A DNA stretch of 64,000 nucleotides, taken from the NCBI RefSeq assembly GCF_038096175.1, contig NZ_CP151099.1:5992001-6056000 (forward strand), given 5' to 3'. Position 1 is the first letter of the stretch. Every line of letters begins with the position of its first letter. Shown piece after piece: positions 32,353 to 41,828 of the stretch. The notes beneath the pieces are model-generated. The model was not told the DNA's origin. It made no database searches and worked only from the letters and a program-made list of their open reading frames with translations. A program made the position numbers and the translations under genes. The DNA is from Nostoc sp. UHCC 0302. GTDB taxonomy: Bacteria > Cyanobacteriota > Cyanobacteriia > Cyanobacteriales > Nostocaceae.

Positions 32353-34176
32353 ATGAATGCAGAAGATTTTTTAAACCAGGGGTTAAACTACAATTTGCAA
32401 GGGGACTATGAAGCAGCGATCGCCGCTTATACTCAAGCAATCGAATTAAACCCCGATTATGCAGAAGCTTACTATAATCGAGGCATTATTTTTAGCAATC
32501 AACTCAAAGACTATCGGCAAGCGATCGCAGACTTTGATCAGGCGGTACAAATTAATCCTTATTTTGCCTTAGCCTACTGCAACCGCGCGAATGTTCGTTA
32601 TTGTCTCACAGATTATGAGGGAGCATTAGCCGATCATCATCAAGCCTTGCAAATCAATCCCAATTTGGCTGAATCTTATCACAGCCGCGGAAATGCCTAT
32701 TTTGCTTTGGAGGACTATGACAAAGCGATCGCAGATTATCAGCAAGCGATAGAGAATAGTACTCAGTTAACTAGTTATATAAATTTTGATATTGCCAAAG
32801 CTTTCCATAACAGGGGTGTAACCCGTTTTGATCAGGGTGATCATCAAGGTGCGATAGCAGATTTCCACGAAGCTTTGCAATGGTATCCCAATTTTGCCGC
32901 AGCTTACAGCAATCGCGGTAATATTCACCATATTTTAGGAAATTACCAAGATGCGATCGCTGATCACGATTTGGCATTAAAGTTAGATCCAAACTTAGCG
33001 GAAGCTTACCATAACCGAGGTAATGCCCGTTACGCTTTAGCAGATTATGAAGAGGCGATCGCCGATTATAATCAAGCTTTGGAAATCAATCCCAGTTTTG
33101 CGGGCGCTTACTACAATCGGGGTCTGGTGCTTTCTCGTCTCAAAGACTATCACCAAGCAATAGAAGACTTTAACCAAGCCCTGAAACTGAATCCTGATGA
33201 TGTTCAAGCTTATTATGAGCGGGGTCTTGTTCGTAGCACTATTGGGGATTTTCAAGGAGCGATCGCGGATTATAACCAAGCATTGCAAGAAAATCCGACT
33301 TTGGCTTTAGTTTACGGCTTTCGGGCGAATGCGCGTCGTCGCTTGGGAGACTATGAAGGAGCAATTGCAGATAGCAATCGACTATTACAACTTAACCCCA
33401 ATTTAGCTGAAGGATATTGCGATCGCGCGGCTGCTCGTCGTTCTCTGGGAGACCATAAAGGAGCAATTGACGATTACGATCAGGCATTGCAGTTAAATGA
33501 TAATTTAGCCGCAGCCTACTACGGTCGAGGTATTGCCCGCGAAGCCTTGCAAGACTTAAAAGGAGCAATTGAAGATAACACCCAAGCAATACAGATTGCT
33601 CCTGATTTTTCCCAAGCGTACTGTAATCGGGGTAATGCGCGTCGTCTTCTTGGAGACGAACAAGCAGCACTTGCAGATTACAATCAAGCATTAGAATTGA
33701 ACCCGGATCTGATTGAAGCTTATTACAACCGAGCTTCTACCCGCTATGCTCTAGAAGACTATGAAGGGGCAATAGAGGATTACACCCAAGCTTTGCAGAT
33801 AAATCCCCAATCTGCTGCATTTTATAGCGATCGTGCTAATGCTCGTTATGCCTTGGAAGATTATCAAGGAGCAATAGAGGATTACAATCAGGCAATTGCC
33901 ATTGACTCTAGCTTTGCTGAAGACTGGTTTAACCGGGGTCGTAGCCGTTCTCTATTGGGAGACTGGCAGGGAGCGCTTACTGATTTAAACCAAGCTTTGC
34001 AGCATCAGCCTAACTGGGCTGAAGTCTACATAGTTCGAGCAGATGTCTACCAGAATCTGAGAGATTATCAAGGCGCAATTGCTGATTTTCAGAAGTCAGC
34101 TGACCTCTATTTACAAGCAGGAAATGCACAGTATTATTACCAAATAATGGAGCTAATCACACAAATTCAGCAATAA
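32353..34176 (+). CDS. TPR-repeat protein (about 17 canonical TPRs)
   Basis: A 607-residue protein made almost entirely of 34-residue tetratricopeptide repeats of the type AYYNRG...GDYEGAIADYNQALQ-N, with no other domain and no signal peptide. TPR superhelices are protein-interaction scaffolds. Unlike the TPR units of the CHAT protein, these repeats are diverged from each other, so there is no sign of recent amplification. ATG 32353 is preferred; the frame is open upstream to a TTG at 32326 and an ATG at 32332, which lack ribosome sites. Partner proteins are unknown. Confidence 0.88.
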   Translation: MNAEDFLNQGLNYNLQGDYEAAIAAYTQAIELNPDYAEAYYNRGIIFSNQLKDYRQAIADFDQAVQINPYFALAYCNRANVRYCLTDYEGALADHHQALQINPNLAESYHSRGNAYFALEDYDKAIADYQQAIENSTQLTSYINFDIAKAFHNRGVTRFDQGDHQGAIADFHEALQWYPNFAAAYSNRGNIHHILGNYQDAIADHDLALKLDPNLAEAYHNRGNARYALADYEEAIADYNQALEINPSFAGAYYNRGLVLSRLKDYHQAIEDFNQALKLNPDDVQAYYERGLVRSTIGDFQGAIADYNQALQENPTLALVYGFRANARRRLGDYEGAIADSNRLLQLNPNLAEGYCDRAAARRSLGDHKGAIDDYDQALQLNDNLAAAYYGRGIAREALQDLKGAIEDNTQAIQIAPDFSQAYCNRGNARRLLGDEQAALADYNQALELNPDLIEAYYNRASTRYALEDYEGAIEDYTQALQINPQSAAFYSDRANARYALEDYQGAIEDYNQAIAIDSSFAEDWFNRGRSRSLLGDWQGALTDLNQALQHQPNWAEVYIVRADVYQNLRDYQGAIADFQKSADLYLQAGNAQYYYQIMELITQIQQ

Positions 34177-34274
34177 ATATTTCGCTTGACAGTTCCTTTG
34201 TTTGGTAAATTAAATACCATCTGTTATAAATATTACAACTGTTTTCAATTGAATATAACATGGGTTAGCTTTAG

Positions 34275-34295
34275 GGACACAACAATGCTGTGTCC
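34275..34295 (+). terminator. Hairpin after the TPR gene
   Basis: GGACACA pairs with TGTGTCC around a 7-nt loop 99 bp after the stop codon. The downstream T content is weak. Confidence 0.45.
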
Positions 34296-34509
34296 TTACT
34301 ATTTACTTTGTAATTTATGCAAATGAAAAGCTCTGTATATACAGATGTATACTTCCTGCTTTTGTAGCCTATTCATTTGTTAGCAAGATTTTTGGAAATA
34401 GCATAAGCAAAATGAAGTGATGCAATCCAAGGTTTTAAGATTGCGTCACTCCGCTATCAATAAATTTTCAATGATAAAAAATTATCGAAACTTGATAGAA
34501 TACACACCG

Positions 34510-34606
34510 TAAGTCTACCACCTCAGACCGCTCTGATGAAGGGTTTAACCTTCCCTTGGTGCTAACAAAGTGGAGGAAGCGACAAAAACTCCACACCTTT
34601 TTTATT
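34510..34606 (+). ncRNA. Putative small RNA ending in a rho-independent terminator
   Basis: Two consecutive hairpins in a 700-bp spacer: GAAGG-GTTTAA-CCTTC (about 34538-34553), then GTGGAG (34570-34575) with CTCCAC (34589-34594) followed closely by a T6 run at 34598-34603. The second has terminator form although no gene precedes it within 390 bp. No known family is recognised. Confidence 0.4.
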
Positions 34607-34875
34607 GGTAGGTCTTGTTACTGTTCGTGTATCTGATATCGCTCTCCTTCGACACACGACAATGGGTCACAGCGGCATAACACCCATCCAGTACTAAACT
34701 GACTGCCACACCATAACCATAACAATCTCAACCCTGTGAACCATTCCATCTTAGGGAGTAATTGCAGTCATACTGGGGAAATAACATAGCAATACTATTG
34801 ATTTGTAAGAAGTGAAAGCCCCAGATTCAGACTTATTCAAAAAGTCGGTTATCTTATAAAATAAATATAATTATT

Positions 34876-35355
34876 ATGAATAATTGGAATCAAAACCTCT
34901 TAAAATATTTACTATTATTAGTATTGATATTCTGTAACGTAGCTTTTTTTAGTAGAAGTACATTTGCCAATCAGTATAATATGAATAAAGAAAATATAGT
35001 ATCATTAATTGAACAAGCCAGAACTGCTTGGATTACTCAAGATGTCGATGCTCTGATAGAGATGTTTACACCAGATGGTGAATTTATTGTGCCAGGGCAA
35101 AAGTGGCAAGGGCAGGCAAGAATTAGAGAAGAACTAACTAATTTTAGTCACCAATATTCAAATGTAAAAATTGACATTCGGCGGATTATTATTGAAAATA
35201 ATCAAGCCTCTGTCGAGTGGTATTATGAAGACATAGAGAAAGCAACAGGTCGTCGCAATCAAGCAGACGATGTGATTATTATTGATTTCAAAGATGGTCG
35301 TATTAGCCGATGGCGTGAATATTTTGATACTGAAACGCCAGCTAGGAATCAGTGA
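34876..35355 (+). CDS. Exported SnoaL/NTF2-like protein
   Basis: A 159-residue protein. Residues 1-32 (N-terminal NWNQNLLKYLLLLVLIFC, then STFA) form a signal peptide or membrane anchor. The mature part (about 40-155) has the cone-shaped NTF2/SnoaL pattern: ENIVSLIEQARTAWITQDVD, FTPDGEFIVPG, SVEWYYED, DDVIIIDFKDGRISRWREYF. SnoaL-like domains act as isomerases, hydrolases or ligand binders; no catalytic residue can be assigned. It follows a spacer with a putative small RNA. Fold assignment is good, function open. Confidence 0.82.
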   Translation: MNNWNQNLLKYLLLLVLIFCNVAFFSRSTFANQYNMNKENIVSLIEQARTAWITQDVDALIEMFTPDGEFIVPGQKWQGQARIREELTNFSHQYSNVKIDIRRIIIENNQASVEWYYEDIEKATGRRNQADDVIIIDFKDGRISRWREYFDTETPARNQ

Positions 35356-35575
35356 CCTTAAGAGAGGTTCTTGTTTCTCGACCATCTGTTATTTGCAATC
35401 ATCTATGTTCTTTAAGGTCTACATCCCACTTTGAATTCTAAAGTTTTGCTTTAGCGGGACTATTCAGAGAAACGCCAACGCCTATGGCTGGAGGTTATTG
35501 GAGGTGCGATCGCATCTCCAAGCACCGAGCTATTATGTATGGGAAAAATATGCAGCATACAGCCCAAGATTTTGC

Positions 35576-36601
35576 ATGAAAATCGCAGTCTTCAGTACAA
35601 AAGCCTATGATCGGCAGTTTTTGTCAGCTGCAAATTCTCCCAAAGAACACGAGTTAGCTTTTTTTGAACCCCGGCTAAATCGGGATACCGCTATCTTAGC
35701 CGCCGGATTTCCTGCGGTTTGCGTATTTGTGCATGACCAAGTTGATGCCCCAACTTTAGAAATTCTCGCTTCACAGGGAACTCGCTTGGTAGCTCTGCGT
35801 TGTGCAGGGTTTAATAATGTAGACTTACAAGCCGCAGCAGACTTGGAGATTACTATTGTGCGTGTTCCTGCCTATTCACCTTATGGGGTGGCAGAACACG
35901 CTGTTGGATTGATTTTAAGCCTAAACCGTAAAATTCATCGTGCTTATAACCGCGTCAGAGAAGGTAATTTTTCTCTAGAAGGACTGTTGGGATTTAATTT
36001 GAATGATCGCACAGTAGGAATTATCGGTACTGGTAAAATCGGTCTGATTTTGGGACAGATTATGAAAGGGTTTGGCTGTCACCTACTCGCCTATGATGTG
36101 TATCGCAATCCAGAATTAGAGATGCTAGGCGGGAAGTATGTAGAACTACCTGAGTTATTTACCAACTGCGATATCATCTCTCTACATTGTCCTCTAACTC
36201 CCGAAACTCATCATTTGATTAATGCCGAAGCTATAGAACAGATAAAGCCAAGGGTAATGCTAATTAATACTAGCCGAGGAGCGTTAATAGATACCCAAGC
36301 CGTAATCGAAGGATTGAAGTCGGGTAAAATAGGCTCTCTCGGTGTGGATGTCTACGAACAGGAATCAGAATTGTTCTTTGAAGATTTGTCAGGTGAAATC
36401 ATTCAGGATGACATTTTCCAGCGCCTGACAACGTTCCCGAACGTACTCATTACTGGACACCAAGCTTTTTTTACAGAAGAAGCTCTTCACAATATTGCAG
36501 AAACAACTTTTGCTAATATTACGGATATTGAACAGGGTCGTTCTTGTAAGAATGAAATCCGCGCTCAACCGGAAGTTGAAGCTAAGGCATTGATTAGCTA
36601 A
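35576..36601 (+). CDS. ldhA: D-lactate dehydrogenase (2-hydroxyacid dehydrogenase family)
   Basis: NAD-dependent reduction of pyruvate to D-lactate, a fermentative reaction in cyanobacteria. It has 341 residues. The Rossmann motif GIIGTGKIG binds NAD; substrate/catalytic motifs [19 protein letters not shown] (Arg), the [14 protein letters not shown] segment (Glu) and ITGHQAFFT (catalytic His) are all present. The VDVYE...FFED pattern is characteristic of D-LDH rather than glycerate or formate dehydrogenases. ATG 35576 begins the canonical [12 protein letters not shown]; the longer frame to TTG 35498 is repeat-rich and rejected. Cofactor specificity was not further resolved. Confidence 0.92.
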   Translation: MKIAVFSTKAYDRQFLSAANSPKEHELAFFEPRLNRDTAILAAGFPAVCVFVHDQVDAPTLEILASQGTRLVALRCAGFNNVDLQAAADLEITIVRVPAYSPYGVAEHAVGLILSLNRKIHRAYNRVREGNFSLEGLLGFNLNDRTVGIIGTGKIGLILGQIMKGFGCHLLAYDVYRNPELEMLGGKYVELPELFTNCDIISLHCPLTPETHHLINAEAIEQIKPRVMLINTSRGALIDTQAVIEGLKSGKIGSLGVDVYEQESELFFEDLSGEIIQDDIFQRLTTFPNVLITGHQAFFTEEALHNIAETTFANITDIEQGRSCKNEIRAQPEVEAKALIS

Positions 36602-37123
36602 CAAAACTTGAAGTGGCAAAACTAGTTTAAACTTCCGTAATTACGTAAGCTTACATTGCTTTTTGTTTGGGGCGATCGCTAAACTCCATATTCATTAATT
36701 TTGTTAATCTTTTTCCTCTGCTAGGCAATCTGGCAGGGGAATTTCTTCTTGTCAAGTCTGATGATTTTACATAAGTACAAACATTGGTTCAGCCTAAGTT
36801 TTTATAAAATTTATATAAAAAATCAGCAATTATACGATAGAGGATTTTTCACCTAAAACTGCTTGCATTCTTAGCTTTATTGAAAAAATAATGAAATTTA
36901 TATCAAATAGATAGACAGTTTGGGAAGCATAAATATAACCTTGTATTGGGCTATTTATTAATAAATAATAAGGACATTATTCGTCAAAAATTTTTTCATA
37001 GTTCTGAATTCTTGTTTTCTGTTTCCCTCTTAAAAGAGAATTTTTGTCGAAAAATTGTGAATCATCGCTACGCTTTAGCTCAACTATTCACCAGTCCTAA
37101 AATCTTACTGAGACTTTGACTTT
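36602..37123. other. Intergenic region
   Basis: AT-rich spacer of 522 bp between the D-LDH gene and the EAL gene. The GGGCGATCGCTAA...CATATTCATT segment near 36668 resembles 38935-38960, a probable interspersed repeat. Nothing else recognised. Confidence 0.5.
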
Positions 37124-38836
37124 ATGCAAATCAATAATAAACTTTACCTGTATTCACTTCTAGCTCATTTTAGATTGCTCAAGAAAAGTTACACCGCCAA
37201 AATCATGTTGGTGGCATTTTTAGGTACTCATGTACCACTTCTGAGCTTGCTCTTGAGTTTTCTTGTATCCAACTCTTATTCATTAGAGATGACACTAAGA
37301 GTTCTATTCATTGCTTTATTAGCGACCTTAGCAGGTACAGCAGCTACCCTCTATGCACTAAACCATCTTCTTGCCCCAGTGATTTTGACATCTGGTGCGT
37401 TGCAAAACTATGTCAGCACTAAAACATTACCAGAACTGCCCACGCAATTTTTAGATGAAGCCGGCTCATTGATGGCAGATACCTCACAAACTCTCCACAA
37501 GTTAGATGAATTAATTCACTACATTAGCAACTACGACAATGTGACTGGATTGCCTAATCGGGATTTGTTGCGAGAGCGAGTTAATCAGACACTATCCCAA
37601 CCTCAAAATAACCAGCGGGTTGTAGCTGTTTTGTTATTAGGTATTGATGATTTCACAGCCATGAGTCATGCATTAGAGCATGAAACACTAAATTTGCTCT
37701 TAAGAGCAGTTGCCTTGCGGTTACAAACCTGTTTAGCTCAATCAGATATCTTGGCTCATTTGAGTGCAGATGAATTTGCGATCGCCCGCTTAGAAATTCC
37801 CTCATTTGAGAGTGTGGTCAAGCTATGCCAGTTGTTGATGAGTACATTGGCAAAACCCTTCTCTATACAAGGTAATTTGATTCATCTAACAGCCAGCATT
37901 GGTATCACAATTAATGTTCTAGATGATATTAATAGTCTAGACCAACTTCTACAGCAGGCAAATATCGGCCTGTATCAAGCAAAACAGCAAGGCCGTAGCA
38001 AATACCAGTTCTATTCGCCGGAAATTAATACTCAGTTACAAGAGCGATTGGCGTTAGAAAATGAGTTACATGGAGCGCTAGAGCGTAACGAAATGCTGGT
38101 TTATTATCAACCTTTGATTGATTTAGAGAGTAGAGAAATAAAAGCAGTTGAAGCGTTGGTGCGCTGGCAACATCCCACTAGGGGTATGGTTTCTCCAGCA
38201 CAGTTTATTCCGATTGCCGAAGCTAATGGTTTGATTGTAGAAATTGGTGAATGGGTTTTGCGAACTGCTTGCGCCCAAAACCTAGCCTGGCAGGTAGCCG
38301 GACTTGCCCCAATTCGGATGTCGGTAAATCTGTCAGATCGACAGTTTGAACAACGCAATTTAGTAGAACTTGTCAGCCAAATTCTTAACGAAACCGGACT
38401 CAAAGCGTCTTATCTGGAACTAGAAGTAACTGAAAGCTTCTTAATGGCTGATATTCAACAATCTGTTAAAACGCTACAGCAATTAAGAGAATTGGGGATA
38501 TTGCTAGCTCTGGATGACTTCGGCACTGGCTATTCTTCTCTAAACTACTTAAATCGTTTTCCCGTCAATATGCTCAAGATTGATCGGTCATTCATACAAG
38601 ATATAATATCCAATCCTGATAGTGCAGCTGTGACCGATGCCATTATTGCTCTAGCAAAGAGCCTAAAGTTGGAAATTACGGCGGAGGGTGTGGAAACCCA
38701 AGAGCAGCTTGACTATCTACAAAGGCGGGGATGTGATGAAGGTCAGGGGTTCTACTTCAGTCGCCCTGCTCCCGCTGATACAATTACTCAGATGTTGAAG
38801 AAAACTGTTCAGCAAATGGAGATGATTGCAGCATAA
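37124..38836 (+). CDS. Membrane protein with degenerate GGDEF and intact EAL domain
   Basis: Cyclic-di-GMP signalling protein of 570 residues. Two hydrophobic segments at about 27-50 and 58-80 anchor it. The GGDEF-like domain (about 135-300) carries SADEF in place of GGDEF, so diguanylate cyclase activity is probably lost. The EAL domain (about 315-560) keeps all phosphodiesterase positions: EALVRW, VNLSDRQF, ELEVTES, ALDDFGTGYSSLN, LKIDRSFI, AEGVETQEQ, GFYFSRP. It should hydrolyse c-di-GMP, with the degenerate GGDEF possibly binding GTP as a regulator (known in other hybrids). No PAS or receiver domain is visible, so the input is unclear. Confidence 0.92.
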   Translation: MQINNKLYLYSLLAHFRLLKKSYTAKIMLVAFLGTHVPLLSLLLSFLVSNSYSLEMTLRVLFIALLATLAGTAATLYALNHLLAPVILTSGALQNYVSTKTLPELPTQFLDEAGSLMADTSQTLHKLDELIHYISNYDNVTGLPNRDLLRERVNQTLSQPQNNQRVVAVLLLGIDDFTAMSHALEHETLNLLLRAVALRLQTCLAQSDILAHLSADEFAIARLEIPSFESVVKLCQLLMSTLAKPFSIQGNLIHLTASIGITINVLDDINSLDQLLQQANIGLYQAKQQGRSKYQFYSPEINTQLQERLALENELHGALERNEMLVYYQPLIDLESREIKAVEALVRWQHPTRGMVSPAQFIPIAEANGLIVEIGEWVLRTACAQNLAWQVAGLAPIRMSVNLSDRQFEQRNLVELVSQILNETGLKASYLELEVTESFLMADIQQSVKTLQQLRELGILLALDDFGTGYSSLNYLNRFPVNMLKIDRSFIQDIISNPDSAAVTDAIIALAKSLKLEITAEGVETQEQLDYLQRRGCDEGQGFYFSRPAPADTITQMLKKTVQQMEMIAA

Positions 38837-39001
38837 GAATAAGCCTACCGTGTACACACAAGTATAGGCTGCAATGGTTTCAACTCTTTATTCCGTAATC
38901 AAGTTACTGAGAGTTGAGTTAGTAATCGAAAGAGGGCGATCGCTAATCTGCATATTCATTGTCCCAATCTTTTACGCGCTTGCTGTATTGCTTTTTACCC
39001 C

Positions 39002-39745
39002 TTACTCAGAACGATAAGCAATACGGAGACTTTGGACTAAAATCACCAAAGATGCGATCGCCATCAATCCACCCCAAAACCAGTAAGGTAAGAGTAAATA
39101 CCGCTGCATTTGGGCTGTATCAGAAAGTCCCAAATAGCCAGCTGAACTGCTAAAAAGATAATCAAGTTGGTGATAGGTACTCACACAAGCTTGTACACCC
39201 AGAAATTGAATTGCAAACCCCTGCGCCCAACGTGGAGCTTTCAGGGCGATACCCAAGATAATTAAACCTAGTAGGGGAATTGCCACCAATCCGAACCAAG
39301 AGCGTACCCAAATTAATGTAGAAAGTAGCAAAAAACCCCCTAAAATTTTCAAACTTAGGGAAGCTACTTTAAAACTGCGGGAAGCCAGAATCAAAGCCGC
39401 GCCAGCAACTGGTGGCCCCATCGGCCCGGCGGCGGCAACCAAAGCCGGGCCAATTGGCCCTAATGACGACTGGATGCCATAAGTTGCTACACCAGAACCA
39501 GTTTCAAAAATCTCTAATTTCTGAAACTGTCCCCCTAATAGCAGTGCCATTAAACCGTGACCCATTTCATGAAACCAAGTCGCCAGGATAGTAAACGGGT
39601 ATAAAATATAATCCCCTCCTGGCACTTGCCACAGCAAAGCGGTAGCAACTGCTGCGGCAATTAGCCAAGTTAGCCCCATGCGTTCTACAACTGGCGGGGC
39701 TTCTCTTGTCAACAAGGTTTCAAAATCTTTGCCTGGTTTCGTCAT
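39002..39745 (-). CDS. M50 family metallopeptidase-like membrane protein
   Basis: A 247-residue polytopic membrane protein. The zinc motif HEMGH (H59, E60, H63) lies in the second hydrophobic segment, and about five further hydrophobic segments follow. It belongs to the M50B-type families related to site-2 proteases and found widely in cyanobacteria. A second metal-ligand motif of NPDG type is not obvious, so peptidase activity is possible but unproved. ATG 39745. It is convergent with the EAL gene and precedes the FHA gene on the same strand; a short AATTCGTAATT repeat lies between. Confidence 0.8.
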   Translation of the reverse strand: MTKPGKDFETLLTREAPPVVERMGLTWLIAAAVATALLWQVPGGDYILYPFTILATWFHEMGHGLMALLLGGQFQKLEIFETGSGVATYGIQSSLGPIGPALVAAAGPMGPPVAGAALILASRSFKVASLSLKILGGFLLLSTLIWVRSWFGLVAIPLLGLIILGIALKAPRWAQGFAIQFLGVQACVSTYHQLDYLFSSSAGYLGLSDTAQMQRYLLLPYWFWGGLMAIASLVILVQSLRIAYRSE

Positions 39746-39747
39746 AA

Positions 39748-39815
39748 TAATTAATTCGTAATTCGTAATTCGTAATTTATAATTACCTATTTTTCATTAT
39801 GAATTACGAATTATC
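39748..39815. repeat. AATTCGTAATT short tandem/inverted repeat
   Basis: Tandem AATTCGT units on the left (39750-39778) and an inverted ATGAATTACGAATTA on the right (39797-39815) form a palindromic intergenic element. Confidence 0.6.
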
Positions 39816-39825
39816 ACGCAATCGG

Positions 39826-40716
39826 CTAAGACAGTTGAAAGAGGAACGTCATCAAATCTCCTTTACCCAGACTGATGCGATCGCCTGGTCGCAAGCGGTG
39901 ACGATTCCCTGGTAGTAAAGGCAAATTATTAATATAAGTGCCATTAGAACTGCCCACATCTTCTATATAGTGAGCGTCTCCCTCAACACGAATATCTGCA
40001 TGAATTCGCGAGACAATCTCAGAATTAGCAAATCCTGAGACATCGACATCTGGCGGAATCCGGTCATTGGACTTGCCAATATGAATTACAGAGAGACTTT
40101 GCGGCAATTCAATCAAGCGATCGCTTTGTACATGGACAAGCCGCGCACTCACCTGCTGCAACTGCGTTCTCGCAGGACTGACAATTGGTGTTGTTGCTAC
40201 TGGCGCTGGCGGTGGTGTCGGTTCAGGGGCTGGTGTTGCTTGAACTGTTTCCATTGGTGCGGGTTCAGGGGGTGAAGTCGGATTTCCTTGCCCAGAAACC
40301 ATTGGTGGAGCAGCAATGGTTGGCGTTCCTGAGATGCCGCTATCTGGAGTATTTGCTTGTGGTGGATTTGCTACTGCTGTTGCTGGTAAAGGTGAAGTTT
40401 CAGCGGGATGAGAGCTTTCACCGCCAATTCCTAAAGCATCTGGTTGCAAAAGTTCTAACAGTGGATCAGGGACAATTAACTGTGGCACTTCCACGGGGGT
40501 GTCGGGAGCAATTGTTGGTGCTACTGATGGTGCAACGTGTGCGTGTGCTGCTGTCGAGTGCAGGTTATGTCCACACTGACCACAAAAAGCGGCATCTGCT
40601 TGCACAGTTGCCCCACAACTGGGACAGTTTGTAGTCGCTGGTAACGGTGTATAGCAAGCTTCACACTGGACAGCGCCGTCAGGGTTGGGATGATTGCAAT
40701 TAGGGCAGACGATCAT
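39826..40716 (-). CDS. Zinc-ribbon and FHA domain protein
   Basis: A 296-residue cytoplasmic protein. It starts with two zinc-ribbon-like Cys4 units (MIVCPNCNHPNPDGAVQC and CPSCGATVQADAAFCGQC), has a long Pro/Ala/Thr-rich linker (about 60-205), and ends with a forkhead-associated domain (about 210-290) containing HIGKSNDRIPP, VSRIHADI and SSNGTYIN, the phosphothreonine-binding residues. FHA proteins read Ser/Thr kinase signalling; a kinase with a comparable Cys4 start is encoded at 28062, but a link is speculative. ATG 40716, immediately before the first CxxC and with AAAGG upstream, is chosen over the longer frame to 40854, whose added peptide is repeat-like. Confidence 0.88.
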   Translation of the reverse strand: MIVCPNCNHPNPDGAVQCEACYTPLPATTNCPSCGATVQADAAFCGQCGHNLHSTAAHAHVAPSVAPTIAPDTPVEVPQLIVPDPLLELLQPDALGIGGESSHPAETSPLPATAVANPPQANTPDSGISGTPTIAAPPMVSGQGNPTSPPEPAPMETVQATPAPEPTPPPAPVATTPIVSPARTQLQQVSARLVHVQSDRLIELPQSLSVIHIGKSNDRIPPDVDVSGFANSEIVSRIHADIRVEGDAHYIEDVGSSNGTYINNLPLLPGNRHRLRPGDRISLGKGDLMTFLFQLS

Positions 40717-40934
40717 CGATTTTGGCCTTTGTTCAAGCTCATCGTAAAATAGTACTGGCAAGCAGAGAGAACTTCCAGCAGCAACTTCCAATCTAGACGC
40801 CACGGACACTCGTTTTTTGGGGGAGAGACCCAGCAACGCAGTGTCCGACCTCATACGGCTTGGCGTAAAACATTAGAAGTTTGGCAGAGGGCGACCCTAG
40901 CTATAAATTCTAACAATTACTCTTGATGGGAAAG

Positions 40935-41657
40935 TCAAGATTTGAGTTCCAAACCTGCTGCTGCATCCAGTAGCCACCAAAGTTTTCCTTGGGGCTGAAT
41001 CAACCGGGATGGGTAAGTGAAATCATCAGCTACGGGTGCGAAGACTTCAGCTAAAGCTGGTCTTTTATTAGCACCAGCAACCAGAAAAATCACGCTGCGG
41101 CCAGAGTTAATAAAGGGGTAAGTGAAGGTTATGCGGGGGTTTCCGTCTTTATTACCCACAGTAATCAGGCGATCGCTGACTTTGAGAGCCTCTGTGTGGG
41201 GAAACAAAGATGCGGTATGTGCATCATCACCCATTCCTAGTAATATTACATCTATTGCAGGAAACTCTCCGGGTGAAGAATTAAAAAATTCTTGGAGATG
41301 CTTTTCATACTTAGCAGCAGCTAAAGCTGGCTCAGATTCCAAAGTCGGTACAGCGTGAATGTTAGCTGCTGGGATATCAACTCGATCTAACCATGCCCGA
41401 CGCGCCATCAGTTCATTGCTATCGGGATGATCTGGCGGGACAAAACGTTCATCCCCCCAAAACACATGAATTTTATCCCAAGGCAGTTTTTGATTAGCGA
41501 TCGCTTCGTACAACGGCTTAGGTGTACTGCCGCCAGATAAGGCAATCGTAAATTGTCCCCGTTGCCCAATGGCAGTTTCCAACTCAGACAGGATTAATTC
41601 CAGCGATCGCGCAACCAGTGCTGGCTGATCCGGTAGAACTTCAACCGTTTTGTTCAT
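40935..41657 (-). CDS. pgl: 6-phosphogluconolactonase
   Basis: Hydrolyses 6-phosphogluconolactone to 6-phosphogluconate, second step of the oxidative pentose phosphate pathway, important for reductant supply in heterocysts and darkness. It has 240 residues. Characteristic motifs: ALSGGSTPKPLYEAI, FWGDERFVP, SNELMAR, LLGMGDDAHTASLFPH (catalytic His) and the C-terminal tail. ATG 41657 (MNKTVEVLPDQP) gives the usual length; the in-frame extension to 41747 is unlikely. The gene is followed by the FHA gene on the same strand and preceded by a CTCCCTGCTCCC-type repeat separating it from rph. Confidence 0.94.
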   Translation of the reverse strand: MNKTVEVLPDQPALVARSLELILSELETAIGQRGQFTIALSGGSTPKPLYEAIANQKLPWDKIHVFWGDERFVPPDHPDSNELMARRAWLDRVDIPAANIHAVPTLESEPALAAAKYEKHLQEFFNSSPGEFPAIDVILLGMGDDAHTASLFPHTEALKVSDRLITVGNKDGNPRITFTYPFINSGRSVIFLVAGANKRPALAEVFAPVADDFTYPSRLIQPQGKLWWLLDAAAGLELKS

Positions 41658-41747
41658 GACTTTATCATTCTTATTGCCTGCTTCCAGCAATACAATACCG
41701 AACTTATCACAATCCTCCTTTTTAACTTTTGAAACTTTTAACATCAA

Positions 41748-41828
41748 GGATTAGGAGTGCTGAGTGCTGAGTGCTGAGTAAGTTATTTCTCCCCCTGCTC
41801 CCTGCTCCCTGCCCTTCACCTCATCCCC
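41748..41828. repeat. Intergenic G/A-C/T rich repeat
   Basis: GAGTGCTGAGTGCTGAGTGC tandem motif followed by CTCCCTGCTCCCTGC repeats, a common Nostocales spacer repeat. Confidence 0.6.

Noticed and set aside
34510-34606. Yfr1 small RNA
   Set aside because: Contains ACTCCACACC but not the conserved ACUCCUCACAC core, and the structure differs; left as an unassigned candidate.
35498-35575. Upstream TTG start for D-lactate dehydrogenase
   Set aside because: The family begins at MKIAVFSTK, encoded from ATG 35576; the extension has no counterpart.
40717-40854. N-terminal extension of the FHA protein
   Set aside because: The added peptide is translated from repeat-like DNA, while ATG 40716 directly precedes the conserved Cys motif with a ribosome site.
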